Assembly (NCBI GenBank): GCA_021826835.1
Contig: JAKAYH010000135.1
Coordinates: 1-6,438 of the forward strand
Direction: 5' to 3'
Source of the DNA: Thermoplasmata archaeon
GTDB taxonomy: Archaea > Thermoplasmatota > Thermoplasmata > Thermoplasmatales > Thermoplasmataceae
DNA: 6,438 bases
Shown here: piece after piece, positions 6,018 to 6,438 of the stretch
How positions within the stretch are numbered: position 1 is the stretch's first letter
How the letters are laid out: every line of letters begins with the position of its first letter
The notes under the pieces: generated by a model
Database searches by the model: none
What the model saw: only the letters and a program-made list of their open reading frames with translations
What the model was told of the DNA's origin: nothing
Position numbers and translations under genes: made by a program

Positions 6018-6323
6018 AAAAAGCGAGCTGAGTCCTGCCATTGCATCTTCTTCTGAGACCTCTGGCTTTTCATCCTTCTTCTCTTCTTTCTTTTCAGCTG
6101 CCTTTTCTTCGTGATGGCCCTGAGCTGGTGCAGCAGCAATTTGCTGTGTAGAGGCGTTCTTTATGACATCCTCGATGTTAATTTCTTTAAGGCTTGATAC
6201 CAGTGCTTTAAGCCTGGCATCATCAGCTTTTACCCCTGCTTCTTCCATCACTTTCCTAAGGTTCGCTTCGTCTATCTCTTTTCCTGCTGAATGAATCAAC
6301 AGTGCTCCATATACATATTCCAT
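6012..6323 (-). CDS. rpl12: Archaeal ribosomal stalk protein aL12 (P1)
   Basis: This is the acidic stalk protein of the large ribosomal subunit. In archaea its dimers bind the C-terminal spine of uL10 and their flexible tails recruit translation factors such as aEF1A and aEF2. The length, 103 aa, is normal. The N-terminal helical dimerisation domain is about 1-58, opening MEYVYGALLIHSAGKEIDE, which is characteristic. An Ala/Pro hinge (about 63-68) leads to a highly charged Glu/Lys stretch (about 71-92), and the tail EEDAMAGLSSLFG carries the hydrophobic factor-binding motif. It lies 14 bp after the rpl10 stop, the canonical L10-L12 order, and has an AGGAGG ribosome site 8 nt from the ATG. The tail has SS where many relatives have GA (GLGALFG), a mild variation. 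The assignment is certain. Confidence 0.97.
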   Translation of the reverse strand: MEYVYGALLIHSAGKEIDEANLRKVMEEAGVKADDARLKALVSSLKEINIEDVIKNASTQQIAAAPAQGHHEEKAAEKKEEKKDEKPEVSEEDAMAGLSSLFG

Positions 6324-6331
6324 TTCTTTTT

Positions 6332-6337
6332 CCTCCT
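6332..6337 (-). promoter_or_regulatory. Strong Shine-Dalgarno of rpl12
   Basis: A perfect AGGAGG on the minus strand lies between the rpl10 stop and the rpl12 ATG, 8 nt from the latter. It is the strongest ribosome site in the window, in keeping with several copies of the stalk protein being needed per ribosome. Confidence 0.8.
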
Positions 6338-6438
6338 TTACCCAAATAGTGCGCCAAATCCTTCTGTGGCGTCTTCTGCTTCCTTTTCTTCGTTCTTCTC
6401 CTCTTTTACTTCTTCCTTATGTGCATTTTCTTTGGCTT
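6338..6438 (-). CDS. rpl10: Archaeal ribosomal protein uL10 (P0), C-terminal end only
   Basis: Only the last 32 codons and the TAA stop are in the window; the 5' part lies beyond the right edge. The fragment is a Glu/Lys-rich linker ending in EDATEGFGALFG, the acidic hydrophobic tail that archaeal P0 shares with aL12. P0 anchors the stalk to 23S rRNA and carries the aL12 dimers; its own tail also contacts translation factors. The identification rests on this tail plus position directly upstream of rpl12. A second copy of a P1-like protein would end similarly, but the L10-L12 gene order is the standard archaeal arrangement, so uL10 is far more likely. Confidence 0.88.
   Translation of the reverse strand, partial: AKENAHKEEVKEEKNEEKEAEDATEGFGALFG

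Noticed and set aside
5831..6031. A 66-codon plus-strand frame.
   Set aside because: It is antisense to the small membrane protein gene and the end of rpl12, with no ribosome site. The minus-strand gene has a coupled start and clear membrane helices.
5876..6139. An 87-codon minus-strand frame overlapping rpl12.
   Set aside because: It is an off-frame reading of the rpl12 charged hinge, giving a meaningless Lys/Arg-rich sequence.

Overview
The window looks archaeal, most likely from the Thermoplasmata (Thermoplasma/Ferroplasma/Cuniculiplasma-like). The strongest evidence is at the right end: an archaeal uL10 (P0) tail ending in GFGALFG, followed by the short acidic stalk protein aL12 (P1) ending in GLSSLFG. 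Both tails are archaeal/eukaryotic and not bacterial. Supporting signs are a TATA box plus BRE placed for a leaderless transcript, frequent AGA/AGG arginine codons, and moderately low G+C. The genus is an inference. Every gene I can support is on the minus strand, so the window reads from right to left.

Right end (6438 to 5821): the 3' end of rpl10, then complete rpl12 after a strong Shine-Dalgarno (SD), then a 60-residue two-helix membrane protein 8 bp downstream whose SD overlaps the rpl12 stop. This is the tail of the ribosomal stalk operon with an unidentified passenger gene. T-rich tracts on the transcribed strand follow.

Middle (5820 to 5137): about 680 bp with no convincing gene. The part nearest the ribosomal genes is extremely A+T rich. 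The part from about 5200 to 5650 is less so and holds only short open stretches of 34 to 40 codons. At its left edge is a good archaeal promoter for the next operon.

Left part (5136 to 1): a compact dpp/opp-type ABC importer operon in the order dppB, dppC, dppD, dppF. Two permeases form the membrane channel and two different ATPases form the nucleotide-binding pair. The four genes are almost touching (gaps of 11 and 4 bp, then a 4-bp ATGA overlap), and each downstream SD lies in the end of the previous gene, so they should be translated as a coupled unit. No substrate-binding protein is in the window. dppF runs off the left edge.

The most unusual feature is the architecture of the two ATPases. 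DppD (523 aa against a usual 320-340) has a roughly 155-residue charged, helical insertion between the Q-loop and the ABC signature, and a shorter one before the Q-loop. DppF (at least 491 aa) has a roughly 45-residue insertion at the same pre-Q-loop place. It also has an extra segment of about 95 residues that splits the conserved C-terminal four-cysteine motif, leaving CX5CX6C far from the last cysteine. All catalytic motifs are intact in both.
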